This document shows, piece after piece, positions 17,650-28,333 of a stretch of 64,000 nucleotides of DNA. Every line of letters begins with the position of its first letter. Within the stretch, counting starts at the first letter, position 1. Under the pieces are notes generated by a model. It was given only the letters and a program-made list of their open reading frames with translations, made no database searches and was not told where the DNA came from. A program made the translations under genes and the position numbers. Origin of the DNA: Bacteroidota bacterium (GTDB lineage Bacteria; Bacteroidota; Bacteroidia; 2-12-FULL-35-15); NCBI GenBank assembly GCA_947479085.1, contig CANJYB010000008.1:62001-126000 (forward strand), written 5' to 3'.

Positions 17650-19494
17650 TTATTTTTTAAATCTTTTGTCGAGGTCTTCACTCGAAAAAGTAGTTATTGT
17701 TGGTTTACCCGAAGGTGTGCTATATGGCATGCTGCAGGCAAAAAGCTCGTCTATCAGGTTATTCATTTCTTCCTGGGTCAATGCCTTTCCTGATTTTATT
17801 GACATATTTCGTGCCATAGAGCGGGCAAGGTTCTCTCTTTTGTCAGATTTTAATTCCAGCAAATTCTGTTTATAATTTTCAATCAATCCCTCCAACAAAG
17901 TAACCGAATCGAAGTTGATGGTATCTGCAGGAATTCCGTGAATAACAAAAGTGTTTTTCCCGAATTCGCTTATATCAAAACCCATTGATCGGATTTCGGT
18001 TTGCAACTCTTTTACCAAAGCGAAATCACTGCCGCTTAGTTCTATTGTTTTGGGAAATAGTTCCTGCTGGGTGGCTGATTTGTTTTTTTCAAAAGCATCC
18101 AAAATTCGTTCATACAAAATCCGTTCATGAGCTCCCTGCTGGTCAATCACCATAAAGCCGGTTTTGATGTGTGTTAAAATATATTTGTTATGCAACTGGT
18201 AGGACGACTTTAAATTACTTTCATGCAAGTCATTATCCCAATCGGTATTAATGGTTTGTTGTGGTTCTTCCTTTTTTATTTCAAATTCCAGTTGGTTGTC
18301 TGCATGACGACTATACATTTTTTCCCAGTTGGCATTATTATGCAACTGCCTTTCCGATGGTTTTACAGAAGGCATTGTTTCCGTTTTAAACGGATTGTAA
18401 TTCGGATCGACCTTAATGGTAGGTTGTTTATAAATCCCATCCACCGGCTTAAGCGGCATATTATACATGTGCGCCTCCTGGTTAAAATCAAGACTGGGGG
18501 CAATGTTAAACTGTCCCAGTGATTTTTTAATTGCCGACCTTAAAAATGCATAGATGGCTTTTTCATCTTCGAACTTTACTTCCGTTTTGGTAGGATGTAT
18601 ATTGATATCAATACTCTTAGGGTCTACATCCAGCATCAGGAAATAAGAAGCAAAACTATCGCTGGGCAGTAATTGTTCGAAAGCAGATTGCACCGCATGA
18701 TGCAAATAAGCACTTTTTATAAAACGTTTATTAAGAAAGAAAAACTGCTCTCCTCTTGTTTTCTTTGCAAAATCAGGCTTAATCACATATCCTTTGATTT
18801 TCACAATGTCTGTATTTTCTTCAACCGGAACCAATCGTGTATTGTATGAATTTCCGAAAATGCCCATCAGCCGTTGTTTCAGGTTTCCAACAGGCAGGTT
18901 AAATACTTCTGTGTTATTTTGATGGAATGAAAATGCAACCTGCGGGTTGGGAATGGCGACCCGCTGAAATTCGTCAATTATGTGGCGAAGTTCGACAGAA
19001 TCTGTTTTTAAGAAATTTCTTCTCGCGGGTACGTTGTAAAATAAATTACGGACAGAAATACTTGTTCCTTCAGGGCAACTGGAAGCTTCATGGGTCTTGA
19101 GCTCACTGCCTTCCATATCTATCTTCACCCCTACTTCGTCCCCGATGCGTTTGGTTTTCAGTTCCACCTGGGCAATAGCAGCAATGGAAGCAAGCGCCTC
19201 CCCCCTGAAGCCCATTGTAAGGATGGCAAATAAATCTTCAGCTTTACGGATTTTGGAAGTGGCATGCCGTTCAAAACTCATTCTGGCGTCCGTTTCACTC
19301 ATACCGCAACCATTGTCAATCACCTGTATTAATGTCTTGCCTGCGTCTTTAACAATGAGTTTAACCTGGCTGCTTCCGGCATCCAATGCGTTTTCCATAA
19401 GCTCCTTAACCGCAGAGGCAGGTCGCTGAACCACTTCACCAGCTGCTATCTGGTTGGCTACGGAATCCGGTAAAAGCTGAATGATGTCTGACAT
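17650..19494 (-). CDS. mutL: DNA mismatch repair protein MutL
   Basis: The GHKL ATPase part has ENALDAGSSQ, DNGCGM, RHATSKI and GFRGEALASIA, all diagnostic of MutL. The C-terminal dimerisation domain starts near residue 420 (YILTHIKTGFMVIDQQGAHE). The endonuclease motif DQHA(X)2E(X)4E appears here as DQQGAHERILYE, with His and Ala replaced, and the late C-terminal motif reads PSGKP, so nicking activity cannot be assumed. It couples MutS recognition to strand removal. 614 aa matches the family. It is the head of the cluster with the two rhomboids. Confidence 0.96.
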   Translation of the reverse strand: MSDIIQLLPDSVANQIAAGEVVQRPASAVKELMENALDAGSSQVKLIVKDAGKTLIQVIDNGCGMSETDARMSFERHATSKIRKAEDLFAILTMGFRGEALASIAAIAQVELKTKRIGDEVGVKIDMEGSELKTHEASSCPEGTSISVRNLFYNVPARRNFLKTDSVELRHIIDEFQRVAIPNPQVAFSFHQNNTEVFNLPVGNLKQRLMGIFGNSYNTRLVPVEENTDIVKIKGYVIKPDFAKKTRGEQFFFLNKRFIKSAYLHHAVQSAFEQLLPSDSFASYFLMLDVDPKSIDINIHPTKTEVKFEDEKAIYAFLRSAIKKSLGQFNIAPSLDFNQEAHMYNMPLKPVDGIYKQPTIKVDPNYNPFKTETMPSVKPSERQLHNNANWEKMYSRHADNQLEFEIKKEEPQQTINTDWDNDLHESNLKSSYQLHNKYILTHIKTGFMVIDQQGAHERILYERILDAFEKNKSATQQELFPKTIELSGSDFALVKELQTEIRSMGFDISEFGKNTFVIHGIPADTINFDSVTLLEGLIENYKQNLLELKSDKRENLARSMARNMSIKSGKALTQEEMNNLIDELFACSMPYSTPSGKPTITTFSSEDLDKRFKK

Positions 19495-19577
19495 GCGATT
19501 TTTCTTATTTGCAAAGATAAGAAAGCCGTTCTATTTTTGACTAAAGGAAAGATTTAAAAAAGTGTTAATATTTCAAA

Positions 19578-19937
19578 CTAATGATTATCAGAAGGATTGA
19601 TAATATCCAGAATATTAATATTGAACCAATGATGCAGATAAATTAAAAAAAGAATACCAAATACAAGTACGAAGGAAAAAAGCAAACCAATGGTTTTTCC
19701 CAGCGAATTTGTTCCGGAAAGCAATACTCGCGCTACCATCACTTCTATCTTACTGCTCATATAGCGAAAGGAAGGTACTAAAATAAAAACCAGGCTCACC
19801 ATAGCTATTGCTGTAAACTTAAATGGGTTGATTCCAATCTTTGAATGAATGATTCGATCAGTGATGAACGTAGTCACCAGGTTGACAACGAGAACACTAA
19901 TCATTAAAACCATTAAATTGAATATTTTTTTATACAT
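19578..19937 (-). CDS. Small membrane protein of unknown function
   Basis: The 119-aa protein has three predicted membrane helices: MVLMISVLVVNLVTTFI, FTAIAMVSLVFILVPSF and LLFSFVLVFGILFLIYLHHWF. A basic loop (RYMSSKIEVMVARVLLSG) joins the last two. No family was recognised. It sits upstream of mutL in the same direction, 83 nt away, and could share a transcript with it. Confidence 0.6.
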   Translation of the reverse strand: MYKKIFNLMVLMISVLVVNLVTTFITDRIIHSKIGINPFKFTAIAMVSLVFILVPSFRYMSSKIEVMVARVLLSGTNSLGKTIGLLFSFVLVFGILFLIYLHHWFNINILDIINPSDNH

Positions 19938-20137
19938 ACAACTAAAATTGAATCCTTAAGGAAAAGATGGCAAAACAAAATTACAGCCTTAGACATTTAA
20001 TTCAGTAGTTGTTTGTTGATTTCAATCAACATTATGAAGTTGAAAAGTAAACCATAGTGGTTCCATTGCTACTTTTTATTAGGTGTACTTTTATAGGGTC
20101 TATTTTGTGAAGACGATACAATACTTTAAAATTCAAT

Positions 20138-23065
20138 ATGAAAAAAATTATATTCTTTATACTATCCCTATTTATTGCTGTTTCCGTAAGTTTTATTGAT
20201 AAAGATAAAAACCAGGAAGCTGTATTTTACAAACCTGATTCACGTTGGGCAGATTCTGTAATCAAAACACTAACACCCGAAGAACGAATCGGACAGCTGT
20301 TTATGGTAGCTGCCTATTCCAACAAAGATAAAACGCATATAAAAGAAATAAAAAAATTAGTGAAGGAATATAAAATCGGGGGATTGATTTTTTTCCAGGG
20401 TGGGCCTTTAAGGCAGGCTAATCTTACCAATGAATACCAGGCAATTTCAAAAGTACCATTGTTTGTCGCCATGGATGCTGAGTGGGGATTGGCAATGCGA
20501 CTGGACAGCACGGTAAGATTTCCAAGACAAATGACATTGGGTGCTATACAAAACGATTCGTTGATTTATACCATGGGTGTAGAAATAGCCCGCCAATTTA
20601 AACGAATAGGAATGCAGATAAATTTTGCACCGGATGTGGACATTAACAACAATCCTCTGAACCCTGTAATAGGAACCCGTTCATTCGGGGAGAATAAATA
20701 CAATGTAACTTCAAAAGCATTAATGTACATGCAAGGAATGCAGAATAATGGAGTTCTTGCGAATGCCAAACATTTTCCGGGACATGGAGATACCGATAGT
20801 GACTCGCACAAAACATTGCCAACCATAAAATCTTCAAGAGCGCGATTGGACACCCTTGAATTATACCCTTTCAAACAATTAATGTCAAAAGGACTGGGAA
20901 GCATGATGGTGGCTCATTTATCCATACCTGCATTAGACACCACACCCAACCAGCCTTCTACACTGACCAAAAGAATTGTGACAGGGTTATTGAAAGACAC
21001 CTTAGGTTTCAAAGGTCTGGTATTTACAGATGCTATGAATATGCAGGGAGTAACCAAGTTTTATAAACCCGGGGAAGCAGATTTAAAAGCCATTTTAGCC
21101 GGGAACGATGTATTACTCTTTCCTGAAGATGTGCCCACTGCCATTAAAAAAATAAAAGAAGCAGTGGATAGTGGTTTGGTGACACAGGAAGAAATTGACA
21201 AAAGATGTTTGAAAATTTTAAAAGCAAAGCAATGGGCCGGCTTAAATCATTATACAAAAATTAAAACCAAAAACCTGTACAAAGATCTGAACACGATTAA
21301 TGCAGAGGTTATCAATCGCAAATTAACCGAAGCATCATTAACTCTTTTGCAAAATAAAAACAACATTATCCCCATAAAAAATCTGGATACATTAAGGATA
21401 GCCTCGCTTTCCCTGGGAAATAAAGAAGTAAACGCCTTCCAGCAAATGCTTTCCAATTACGCAAATGTTGCACATTTCGGTATTGATAAGGAAGCAAAGA
21501 AACCTGCGTTCGATACCATTCTTTCGCAGCTGAAAAACTATAACCTGGTGATTATTCACCTCAACAATACCAACAATAAGCCGGATAAAGATTTCGGGTT
21601 AGAACCAAAGGTGATGGACTTATTAAAAGCGGTGATGCGCCAGTCAAAAGTAATTGTGAACGTAAGTGCCAATCCTTACATCCTTGCAAAGATGGATAGT
21701 ATACAGTTTGCTGATGCGGTGGTGATGAGTTATGAAGATACCGATTTAAGCGGGTCGTATGCCGCACAGTTAATTTTTGGCGGAGTTGCTGCCTCTGGCA
21801 AATTGCCGGTAACCGCTAGTTCTTATTTTAAACTTGGAACAGGAATAACTACAAAAGCGGTTCGCTTTAAATATACCATACCTGAGGAATTAGGCATTGA
21901 TTCTAAAGCATTATCAAAAATTGATACGATTGCCTTAAAAGGCATAAAGGATAAGGTATATCCGGGGTGTCAGGTTTTTATTGCAAAAGATGGAAAAGTC
22001 ATTTACCAAAAATCATTTGGTTATCATACGTATTCTAAAAAAGAAAAGGTGAAGAACGATGACATTTATGACCTTGCATCTGTCACCAAAATAGGTGCTT
22101 CCACACCAAGTATTATGAAACTCTATGATGCAAAAAAAGTAAAAGTAAATGAGAAATTAGTCACTTACCTGCCCATGCTGAAAGGAAGTAATAAGGAAAA
22201 CATAATTATCAGGGAAATGATGGCTCATCAGGCCGGCCTTAAAGACTGGATTCCTTTCTGGGGAAAAACAATGAATAATGGTGCTTATAATCCTGCTATT
22301 TACAATAATTCCCAAAACGATATTTATACCAAACGAGTGGCCGAACATTTATACATCAATAAAAACTATGAGGATACTATTTATAAACAAATCATAGAAT
22401 CGCCCGTAAAAGAAAAAGGGAAATTATTATACAGCGACCTGGGTTATTATTTCCTGAAAAAAATTATTGAACAACAAACTTCAATGACTGAAGATGAATA
22501 CACCTATAAAACATTTTATGCTCCTTTAGGACTAACCACCATGGGTTATAAGCCAAGAGAACGATTTGATACCAACCGGATTATTCCGACAGAACTTGAT
22601 AAAAAATTCAGAAAACAATTGGTTCATGGAGATGTACACGACCAGGGGGCTGCCATGCTGGGCGGTGTGGGAGGACATGCTGGTTTGTTTTCGGATGCTA
22701 ACGACTTAGGCGTAATGATGCAGATGTATCTTAATCATGGTACTTACGGAGGTACCCGTTATATCGATTCTTCAACGGTGCATGAATTTACAAAATGTCA
22801 GTACTGCTTTGAAAACAGGAGAGGAATGGGGTTTGATAAACCGGAAATGTCAATAGGAAAAGAAAGTCCTGTAAGTTTATCGTGTAACCCTGAAAGCTTT
22901 GGTCATTCAGGGTTTACCGGAACATTAACATGGGCGGACCCAGTTAACGGTACCGTATATGTTTTTCTTTCCAACCGGGTGTACCCTGATGCAGATGATA
23001 ATAAACTTGCGAAATCAGGCATTCGAACAAAAATACAGGAAGTGATTTATTCCTTAATGAAATAA
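20138..23065 (+). CDS. GH3 beta-N-acetylglucosaminidase fused to a class C beta-lactamase-like domain
   Basis: This 975-aa protein has an N-terminal signal or anchor. The GH3 N domain (about 45-380) carries the NagZ-like signature KHFPGHGDTDSDSH near residue 210, where the His-Asp dyad acts as acid/base, and a GH3 C-terminal domain follows. From about 590 there is a serine beta-lactamase-like fold: SxxK at about 648-651 (ASVTK), YSD at about 765, and a HSGFTG segment near the end. This fusion is known in Bacteroidota and points to recycling or editing of peptidoglycan: the GH3 part frees GlcNAc and the second part may cleave peptide or ester bonds. It converges on the next gene with only 6 nt between stops. 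Confidence 0.92.
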   Translation: MKKIIFFILSLFIAVSVSFIDKDKNQEAVFYKPDSRWADSVIKTLTPEERIGQLFMVAAYSNKDKTHIKEIKKLVKEYKIGGLIFFQGGPLRQANLTNEYQAISKVPLFVAMDAEWGLAMRLDSTVRFPRQMTLGAIQNDSLIYTMGVEIARQFKRIGMQINFAPDVDINNNPLNPVIGTRSFGENKYNVTSKALMYMQGMQNNGVLANAKHFPGHGDTDSDSHKTLPTIKSSRARLDTLELYPFKQLMSKGLGSMMVAHLSIPALDTTPNQPSTLTKRIVTGLLKDTLGFKGLVFTDAMNMQGVTKFYKPGEADLKAILAGNDVLLFPEDVPTAIKKIKEAVDSGLVTQEEIDKRCLKILKAKQWAGLNHYTKIKTKNLYKDLNTINAEVINRKLTEASLTLLQNKNNIIPIKNLDTLRIASLSLGNKEVNAFQQMLSNYANVAHFGIDKEAKKPAFDTILSQLKNYNLVIIHLNNTNNKPDKDFGLEPKVMDLLKAVMRQSKVIVNVSANPYILAKMDSIQFADAVVMSYEDTDLSGSYAAQLIFGGVAASGKLPVTASSYFKLGTGITTKAVRFKYTIPEELGIDSKALSKIDTIALKGIKDKVYPGCQVFIAKDGKVIYQKSFGYHTYSKKEKVKNDDIYDLASVTKIGASTPSIMKLYDAKKVKVNEKLVTYLPMLKGSNKENIIIREMMAHQAGLKDWIPFWGKTMNNGAYNPAIYNNSQNDIYTKRVAEHLYINKNYEDTIYKQIIESPVKEKGKLLYSDLGYYFLKKIIEQQTSMTEDEYTYKTFYAPLGLTTMGYKPRERFDTNRIIPTELDKKFRKQLVHGDVHDQGAAMLGGVGGHAGLFSDANDLGVMMQMYLNHGTYGGTRYIDSSTVHEFTKCQYCFENRRGMGFDKPEMSIGKESPVSLSCNPESFGHSGFTGTLTWADPVNGTVYVFLSNRVYPDADDNKLAKSGIRTKIQEVIYSLMK

Positions 23066-23071
23066 GAGACA

Positions 23072-25495
23072 CTACTGAAGGAACACAACTCTTTTTACTG
23101 ATGTACCTTGTTCGGTTTGCATCTTCACAAGATATATTCCGGTATCAGATAGCGAAAACTCATACCGATACTCTCCTGCTCGTTGTTGCTGATTATTAAC
23201 AATAATGTGTACCTTTTCTCCCAGTCTATTATCCACTTCTATATTTACCATACCGCCACTTTTTAAAGAATAATAAAGTGTGGAAACGGAACTGGCCGGG
23301 TTAGGATAGATGGTAAACAGATTAGCATCCGAAAGTTCGGTGATACCTATATTATTAATTACTACCTGTGCGGAAGTATCGGAAGAACAGCCATTATTGC
23401 TTACAATTACATAATAGGTTCCGTTTTGACTAACCAAATAAGTAGATCCGGTAGCACTTGTAATGCTGCTATTATTCATGTACCATTGATTTCCTGTTGA
23501 CGCACTCGATGTTAATGTCATCCCATTTTGTGCAATTACAGGGGTTGAAGGAATCGGGTTTACTGTAACAGAGCTGATGTAACTGGCTGAACAGCCTGCT
23601 AACGTATAGGTGACCGTATAAGTGGTACTTGAAAATGGATTAACCACCGTACTTTGTGTCAGTCCTCCATCCGACCAGGAATAGCTTCCTCCCGCAGGAG
23701 AAGATACAGCAGTAAGAGTAACACTTTCACCGGAACACATCGTATCTGAATTACTGGTAACAGATGGTGAAGGATTTACAGTAACGGTTGCAGAATCGGT
23801 GGCTGTATTGGCACATCCCACAGATGTATAAGTTACGGTATAAGTGGAAGTGGAAGATGGACTAACTGAAATGCCTGCATTGCTCCCTAATCCTCCTGCC
23901 CAGGTGTAGGTTCCTCCTAAAGGAACAGCACTTGCGGTAAGCGTTGCGGTTGCTCCATCACAAATAGTAGTCGAATTTAAAGTAATTACCGGAGTGGTAA
24001 TAATGGAAACGATTCCCGCTACTGTATTGGCACATCCGTTTAAGGTATAAAATACAAGATAGGCAGTGGTTGCAGTAGGAGTCACAGCAATACTTTGTGT
24101 GGTTTGTCCACTGTTCGACCAGTAATAAGTACCTCCGGGAGCCGAAGGAGAGGCTGTTAGTACCGCACTTTGCCCGACACAGATGGAAGTGGAATTGCAG
24201 GTTACCGTAGGCCGTTGAATCACGGTAATCATAGCCGTATCATAACCGGTATTGGTACAACCTGCCAATGTATATCCCACAATAAAACTGGTGTCTGCTG
24301 AAGGTGTTATTGATATACTGCTGGCTGTATCATTGGTTGGTGACCATAAAAAGCTACCTCCTTGTGAAGGTGAAATTGCGTTAAGTGTAACGGTTTGTCC
24401 TGAACAAATGGTGGGAGAATTAACTGTCACTATAGGTGCAGGATGTATCAATACATTGGTAGAATGAGAACAGGTCATTCCATTCGCTGTAACTGTTACC
24501 ACGAGAGTATACGTTCCGGCATCTACCATGGTTACTGAAGGTATTGTTGGATTCTGGACGTTCGATGTAAAACCGTTAGGACCTGTCCAGGCATAGGTTC
24601 CGCCTGTAACGGCAGTGGCAGTTAAATTTAAAGCAGCACCAACGCATAACGGTCCGTTATTCGAAATAGCTACTGTGCATGGAATACAAGGTATAGGTGC
24701 TGTATAGGTAGCAGTCTGGAAACAACTTCCTTCATCCGAAAAAGAAGCATGCACCGTGCAGACGGTACCTGTGGATTGAAGATTGGGAATGCTATAATTT
24801 ACCGGATTGGTAAATGGTGCATTAAAGGTAACACTTCCCCCGCCAGTGGTGCTTACCGTAAGTATGCCTGTAGCAGGTGGTGAAGTAAAATTAATTTGTC
24901 CGTTTAATATATAGGTATTGGAAGGTGCATTACAGGCTGTCGGAACGGCAGTAACTGATGAAACCGAACAGGAAGAAGTACATTGCGAAGTACCCGTGCT
25001 ATTCGGGCTTTGAACAAATGTAATATTACCTGCAAGGTTGGAATAATTGGTGCAAAGCAAAACATAATAATTACCTGCAACAGCTCCGTTAATGGTACAA
25101 ACCTCTGACGCAGAACCGGTATATCCGCAACTTACTATGGCTCCTGCTCCTAATAAAGTATCACCGATTACAGTGCAACCTGCCCCAGGACTTGCAAACG
25201 GTCCCCAGCAAACAAAATCTACATCGCGTGGTGTGCCACCAAGGTCTGTTTGGTTAATGGTAAAAATAATATTCCCGGAAGTGGTTACCTGCATGTAAAA
25301 CCATTTGGCATTAGGTGTGGAGTTCACACAACCATACACTCCTCCTCCACCGATGGAACCTACTCCTGTAACATTGGAAAAATAATAATTTGAACTGGTG
25401 CAAAATTCCACCGCATTGGCACAGCTCGAAGCTTGTGCATTTAACTTCAATGAAAAAGAAGAGAGAACAATAATAAAGAAGTAAAGTTTTTTCAT
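23072..25495 (-). CDS. Secreted repeat protein with Ig-like domains and T9SS sorting domain
   Basis: The ORF track start at 25519 lies inside a promoter box, so I place the start at the Met of MKKLYFFIIVLSSF (25495), giving about 807 aa. After the signal peptide comes a domain with SNYYFSNVTGVGS and DVDFVCWGPF, typical of Bacteroidota surface proteins. Then come at least five Ig-like repeats of about 80 residues, each starting like TICSGQTVTLNA and containing GGTYTWAGG-type strands. The end is a type A T9SS domain (LFTIYPNPASS to VVFLQ). It probably is a surface adhesin or filament; no enzyme motif is seen. Confidence 0.85.
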   Translation of the reverse strand: MKKLYFFIIVLSSFSLKLNAQASSCANAVEFCTSSNYYFSNVTGVGSIGGGGVYGCVNSTPNAKWFYMQVTTSGNIIFTINQTDLGGTPRDVDFVCWGPFASPGAGCTVIGDTLLGAGAIVSCGYTGSASEVCTINGAVAGNYYVLLCTNYSNLAGNITFVQSPNSTGTSQCTSSCSVSSVTAVPTACNAPSNTYILNGQINFTSPPATGILTVSTTGGGSVTFNAPFTNPVNYSIPNLQSTGTVCTVHASFSDEGSCFQTATYTAPIPCIPCTVAISNNGPLCVGAALNLTATAVTGGTYAWTGPNGFTSNVQNPTIPSVTMVDAGTYTLVVTVTANGMTCSHSTNVLIHPAPIVTVNSPTICSGQTVTLNAISPSQGGSFLWSPTNDTASSISITPSADTSFIVGYTLAGCTNTGYDTAMITVIQRPTVTCNSTSICVGQSAVLTASPSAPGGTYYWSNSGQTTQSIAVTPTATTAYLVFYTLNGCANTVAGIVSIITTPVITLNSTTICDGATATLTASAVPLGGTYTWAGGLGSNAGISVSPSSTSTYTVTYTSVGCANTATDSATVTVNPSPSVTSNSDTMCSGESVTLTAVSSPAGGSYSWSDGGLTQSTVVNPFSSTTYTVTYTLAGCSASYISSVTVNPIPSTPVIAQNGMTLTSSASTGNQWYMNNSSITSATGSTYLVSQNGTYYVIVSNNGCSSDTSAQVVINNIGITELSDANLFTIYPNPASSVSTLYYSLKSGGMVNIEVDNRLGEKVHIIVNNQQQRAGEYRYEFSLSDTGIYLVKMQTEQGTSVKRVVFLQ

Positions 25496-25516
25496 AGCAT
25501 TCGTTTTAATAAAAAA

Positions 25517-25524
25517 CAAATGTA
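25517..25524 (-). promoter_or_regulatory. Putative -7 box (TACATTTG)
   Basis: A TAnnTTTG match 21 nt before the chosen start of the Ig-repeat gene. It overlaps the start used in the ORF track and argues against that start. Confidence 0.55.
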
Positions 25525-25696
25525 GAATTTTTATCTGGTAATTTAAAACTCATTTCTACTTATTCGAAGTTCCTGCGCGTGAGGGATTATCCATGCGTAA
25601 TTTTTTCTTTATGGAATGAATGAATTCCACTAAGCTCCATTTGTAGTGAAAATCCTTTTTAGTTCTTCACTAAAAAGATTGCAACGAAAAGCCCGA

Positions 25697-25715
25697 CCCC
25701 GATTTTTCATCGGGG
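25697..25715. repeat. CCCCGAT...ATCGGGG palindromic repeat
   Basis: A perfect 7-bp G/C-rich stem with a TTTTC loop lies downstream of guaB. It may terminate guaB transcription, although the T run on the minus strand is 10 nt away. The rest of 25525-25759 shows no gene. Confidence 0.5.
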
Positions 25716-25759
25716 GCACGCCCTGCTATTTCATATAATTAATTGTTAAGAAAAAAAGA

Positions 25760-27229
25760 TTACCTGCTGTAATTAGGTGCTTCCCTGGTAATGGAAACCC
25801 CATGAGGATGACTTTCCCTTATACCTGAACTGGTAATGCGAATGAATTTTGCCTTTTGCAAAGCATCTATGTTTTTAGCACCGCAATAGCCCATACCTGC
25901 GCGTAATCCGCCAATGAACTGGAACACTACTTCAGAAAGATTCCCTTTCACGGGCACTCTTCCGGAGATGCCTTCCGGCACCAGTTTTTTAATATCATCT
26001 TCCGCATCCTGGAAATAACGGTCCTTACTGCCTTTCTGCATGGCTTCAATAGAACCCATTCCACGATACGACTTAAATTTTCTTCCTTCAAAAATAATAT
26101 TTTCACCCGGTGCTTCTTCCACCCCGGCAAACATCGAACCCATCATTACCGAATCGGCACCTGCTGCAAGGGCTTTTACTATATCACCGGTAAACCTTAT
26201 TCCTCCATCAGCAATTACAGGCACTCCTGTATTTCTCAATGCCTTGGCTACTTCTATCACCGCTGTAAATTGAGGAACTCCCACACCTGCAATGATACGT
26301 GTGGTACAAATAGACCCTGGACCTATTCCCACCTTCACAGCATCTGCTCCTGCTTTTACCAATGCGATTGCCGCTTCGGCTGTAGCCACATTCCCTACCA
26401 CTACTTCCAGTTTCGGGTATTTTTTCTTTGCTCTTTTTAATGCTTCTATTACCCCTTTCGAATGACCATGTGCAGTATCTATAATGACTGCATCCACTCC
26501 TGCTGTTACCAACCCGTCTATTCTATCCATCATATCAGCAGTAACACCCACTGCTGCTGCTACCCGCAAACGACCAAGGCTATCCTTGTTTGCAAACGGA
26601 TGTACTTTTACTTTAATAATATCTCTGTATGTAATCAACCCTACCAACCTGTTGTTCTTATCCACCACCGGTAGTTTTTCTATCTTATGGTTTTGTAGTA
26701 TCTGTTCCGCTTTTTTCAGGTCAGTTCCTTCCTTTGCCACTATCAGGTCCTTGCTGGTCATCACTTCTTTCACCAGGCGTTTCATGTTTTTTTCAAAACG
26801 CAAATCACGATTGGTAACTATCCCAAGCAATTTTTTATCTCCATTAATAACCGGTATGCCTCCTATCTTGTTTTCCTTCATCAGGTCCTTGGCATCCTTA
26901 ACAGTAGCTGTTTCCAGCACGGTCACCGGTTCCTGTATCATCCCGCTTTCCGAACGTTTTACCTTACGTACCTGCTCGGCCTGTTCGGCAATGGTCATGT
27001 TTTTATGCAATACACCTATTCCTCCCTCTTGAGCAATGGCAATAGCCAACTGGTACTCCGTTACGGTATCCATAGCAGCCGAAACCACAGGGGTATTCAG
27101 TTTGATTTTTTGGGAAAAATAAGAAGATATGTCCACTTCTCTTGGCAGTACTTCCGAATAAGCGGGTACTAATAATACATCATCGTAGGTTAAGCCTTCG
27201 CCTACAAATTTGCTGGAATCTAATGACAT
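25760..27229 (-). CDS. guaB: Inosine-5'-monophosphate dehydrogenase
   Basis: It catalyses NAD-dependent oxidation of IMP to XMP, the committed step to GMP, in the cytosol. The 489-aa length is typical. The N-terminal [20 protein letters not shown] is a family hallmark. Two CBS domains occupy about residues 95-205, an allosteric Bateman module. The catalytic loop [13 protein letters not shown] has the active-site Cys, and the mobile flap GRVPVKG follows. Transcribed alone from a TATATTTG box. Confidence 0.98.
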   Translation of the reverse strand: MSLDSSKFVGEGLTYDDVLLVPAYSEVLPREVDISSYFSQKIKLNTPVVSAAMDTVTEYQLAIAIAQEGGIGVLHKNMTIAEQAEQVRKVKRSESGMIQEPVTVLETATVKDAKDLMKENKIGGIPVINGDKKLLGIVTNRDLRFEKNMKRLVKEVMTSKDLIVAKEGTDLKKAEQILQNHKIEKLPVVDKNNRLVGLITYRDIIKVKVHPFANKDSLGRLRVAAAVGVTADMMDRIDGLVTAGVDAVIIDTAHGHSKGVIEALKRAKKKYPKLEVVVGNVATAEAAIALVKAGADAVKVGIGPGSICTTRIIAGVGVPQFTAVIEVAKALRNTGVPVIADGGIRFTGDIVKALAAGADSVMMGSMFAGVEEAPGENIIFEGRKFKSYRGMGSIEAMQKGSKDRYFQDAEDDIKKLVPEGISGRVPVKGNLSEVVFQFIGGLRAGMGYCGAKNIDALQKAKFIRITSSGIRESHPHGVSITREAPNYSR

Positions 27230-27268
27230 GTGGTTGGGAATTTGAATTTTTTATAAATAAAATTCGTG

Positions 27269-27276
27269 CAAATATA
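27269..27276 (-). promoter_or_regulatory. Putative guaB -7 box (TATATTTG)
   Basis: A perfect TAnnTTTG match about 40 nt upstream of the guaB ATG. The -33 element is not clear. Confidence 0.55.
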
Positions 27277-27359
27277 CAACTTTATTTTGTTCGCCCATTA
27301 AAGGAAAGTTAAATGGAAGTTTGTTGTATTAAGAAAGGGGGTTTAAAGACTGACAGGTA

Positions 27360-27572
27360 TTACTGGCAGAGATAAAAAGAAAAGTATAAGACAAGTTTCA
27401 TTTTGTCTTTCTCCACTTCTTCAAATGCGGCCACCACCCGGAAAATAGGTTTTGAAAATAGTTTGAAGGCAATGAGTGACGGAGGCTCTATTTTGATAAA
27501 CTCACATTCATTGGCATAATTTCCTTTGTCGGGTGCATGCATTATAAAACTCCATTTGCCCTCAACACCAAA
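27360..27572 (-). pseudogene. SRPBCC (AHSA1-like) gene remnant
   Basis: The reading frame gives VEGKWSFIMHAPDKGNYANE, then EFIKIEPPSLIAFKLFSKP and FRVVAAFEEVEKDKMKLV, which looks like the middle of a START-like SRPBCC/AHSA1 domain. The N-terminal third is missing: homology stops exactly where the 88-bp block at 27563-27650 starts. The C-terminus ends early in an unrelated LYFSFYLCQ tail. I read it as a fragment truncated on both sides. The ORF track shows only the last 60 codons because the first Met is internal. Confidence 0.65.
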
Positions 27573-27650
27573 ATTAAATATTTTTTACTATTAAACTTTT
27601 ACAAAGATATTGGAAAATTAAAACCTATACTATTGATTTTCGGCAGGATG
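27563..27650. repeat. 88-bp dispersed block, copy 1, containing a promoter-like box
   Basis: It aligns without gaps to 28521-28608 (CAACACCAAAATTAAATA ... GCAGGATG). On the minus strand it contains TATCTTTG at 27602-27609, a perfect -7 box match. It abuts the decayed SRPBCC gene. Confidence 0.8.
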
Positions 27651-27661
27651 ATGGTAAAACA

Positions 27662-27693
27662 GGACGTAGGGGGACCTTATGCCCAACGGGGGG
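27662..27693. repeat. GGACGTAGGGGGACC hairpin family member
   Basis: One of five copies in the window (also near 9176, 29806, 30001, 30309). The core CGTAGGG-GGA-CCCTACG can fold into a 7-bp stem; this copy has two changes in the right arm. It ends just before the stop of the next gene. Confidence 0.75.
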
Positions 27694-27700
27694 CTAATGT

Positions 27701-28333
27701 TTATTTAAGTTTCTTTGCAATATAATTACCTATTTTTTCACCTGCAATTCTATAGCATTCTGTGTAACATCTGTTACACATTCCATATTCATATGGACCG
27801 TTTAAATCCCAGTTCATCGTCCTAAAAGAACAATAAGCTACCGTTTTATTCGATGCAAGTTCTTTCCATTGAACCTGAAAATCAATCATTGGATTGCTTT
27901 GCCCAATCGCAGTCTCCCAAGTGGACCAAATATTAACGATAACAACAACCATATAATACTTTCCAGTTGAAAATTTACCACTTACATTCGCCATTTTCAA
28001 TTTGGTTTTTTTCTTGTTCAATTCATTCAATAAGCCTGTAGTAAATGCTGGATAATAGACATCTTTTTTGTAACTATACCATTGCGCTGCCCATTTATCA
28101 CCATTTCCCCAAACCCTTTTATTTTCCCGTGCTGTAACTTCTGAAACATATTGAGCTTCTGTTATTTTATCATTTGTCATAATATTCTCCGCCCAGAAGC
28201 CATAATTTAGTACAGAGTCTTCTTTCAAAAACGATAGAGATTCATCCCCTTTATCAAAATTGAATTGAAAAATCTTTTTTTGAGCTATTGAAAATTGAGG
28301 GATTAATAAAATTAAAAAAAGTAATTTTTTCAT
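27701..28333 (-). CDS. Secreted protein of unknown function
   Basis: The 210-aa protein has a clear Sec signal peptide (MKKLLFLILLIPQFSIAQ) and no membrane segment afterwards, so it is periplasmic or secreted. The mature part is rich in aromatic residues and has a C-terminal Cys cluster (GMCNRCYTECYRIAGEK) with a CxxCxxxC spacing that could bind metal or form disulfides. No family was recognised and there is no T9SS domain. It lies alone in repeat-rich DNA. Confidence 0.7.
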   Translation of the reverse strand: MKKLLFLILLIPQFSIAQKKIFQFNFDKGDESLSFLKEDSVLNYGFWAENIMTNDKITEAQYVSEVTARENKRVWGNGDKWAAQWYSYKKDVYYPAFTTGLLNELNKKKTKLKMANVSGKFSTGKYYMVVVIVNIWSTWETAIGQSNPMIDFQVQWKELASNKTVAYCSFRTMNWDLNGPYEYGMCNRCYTECYRIAGEKIGNYIAKKLK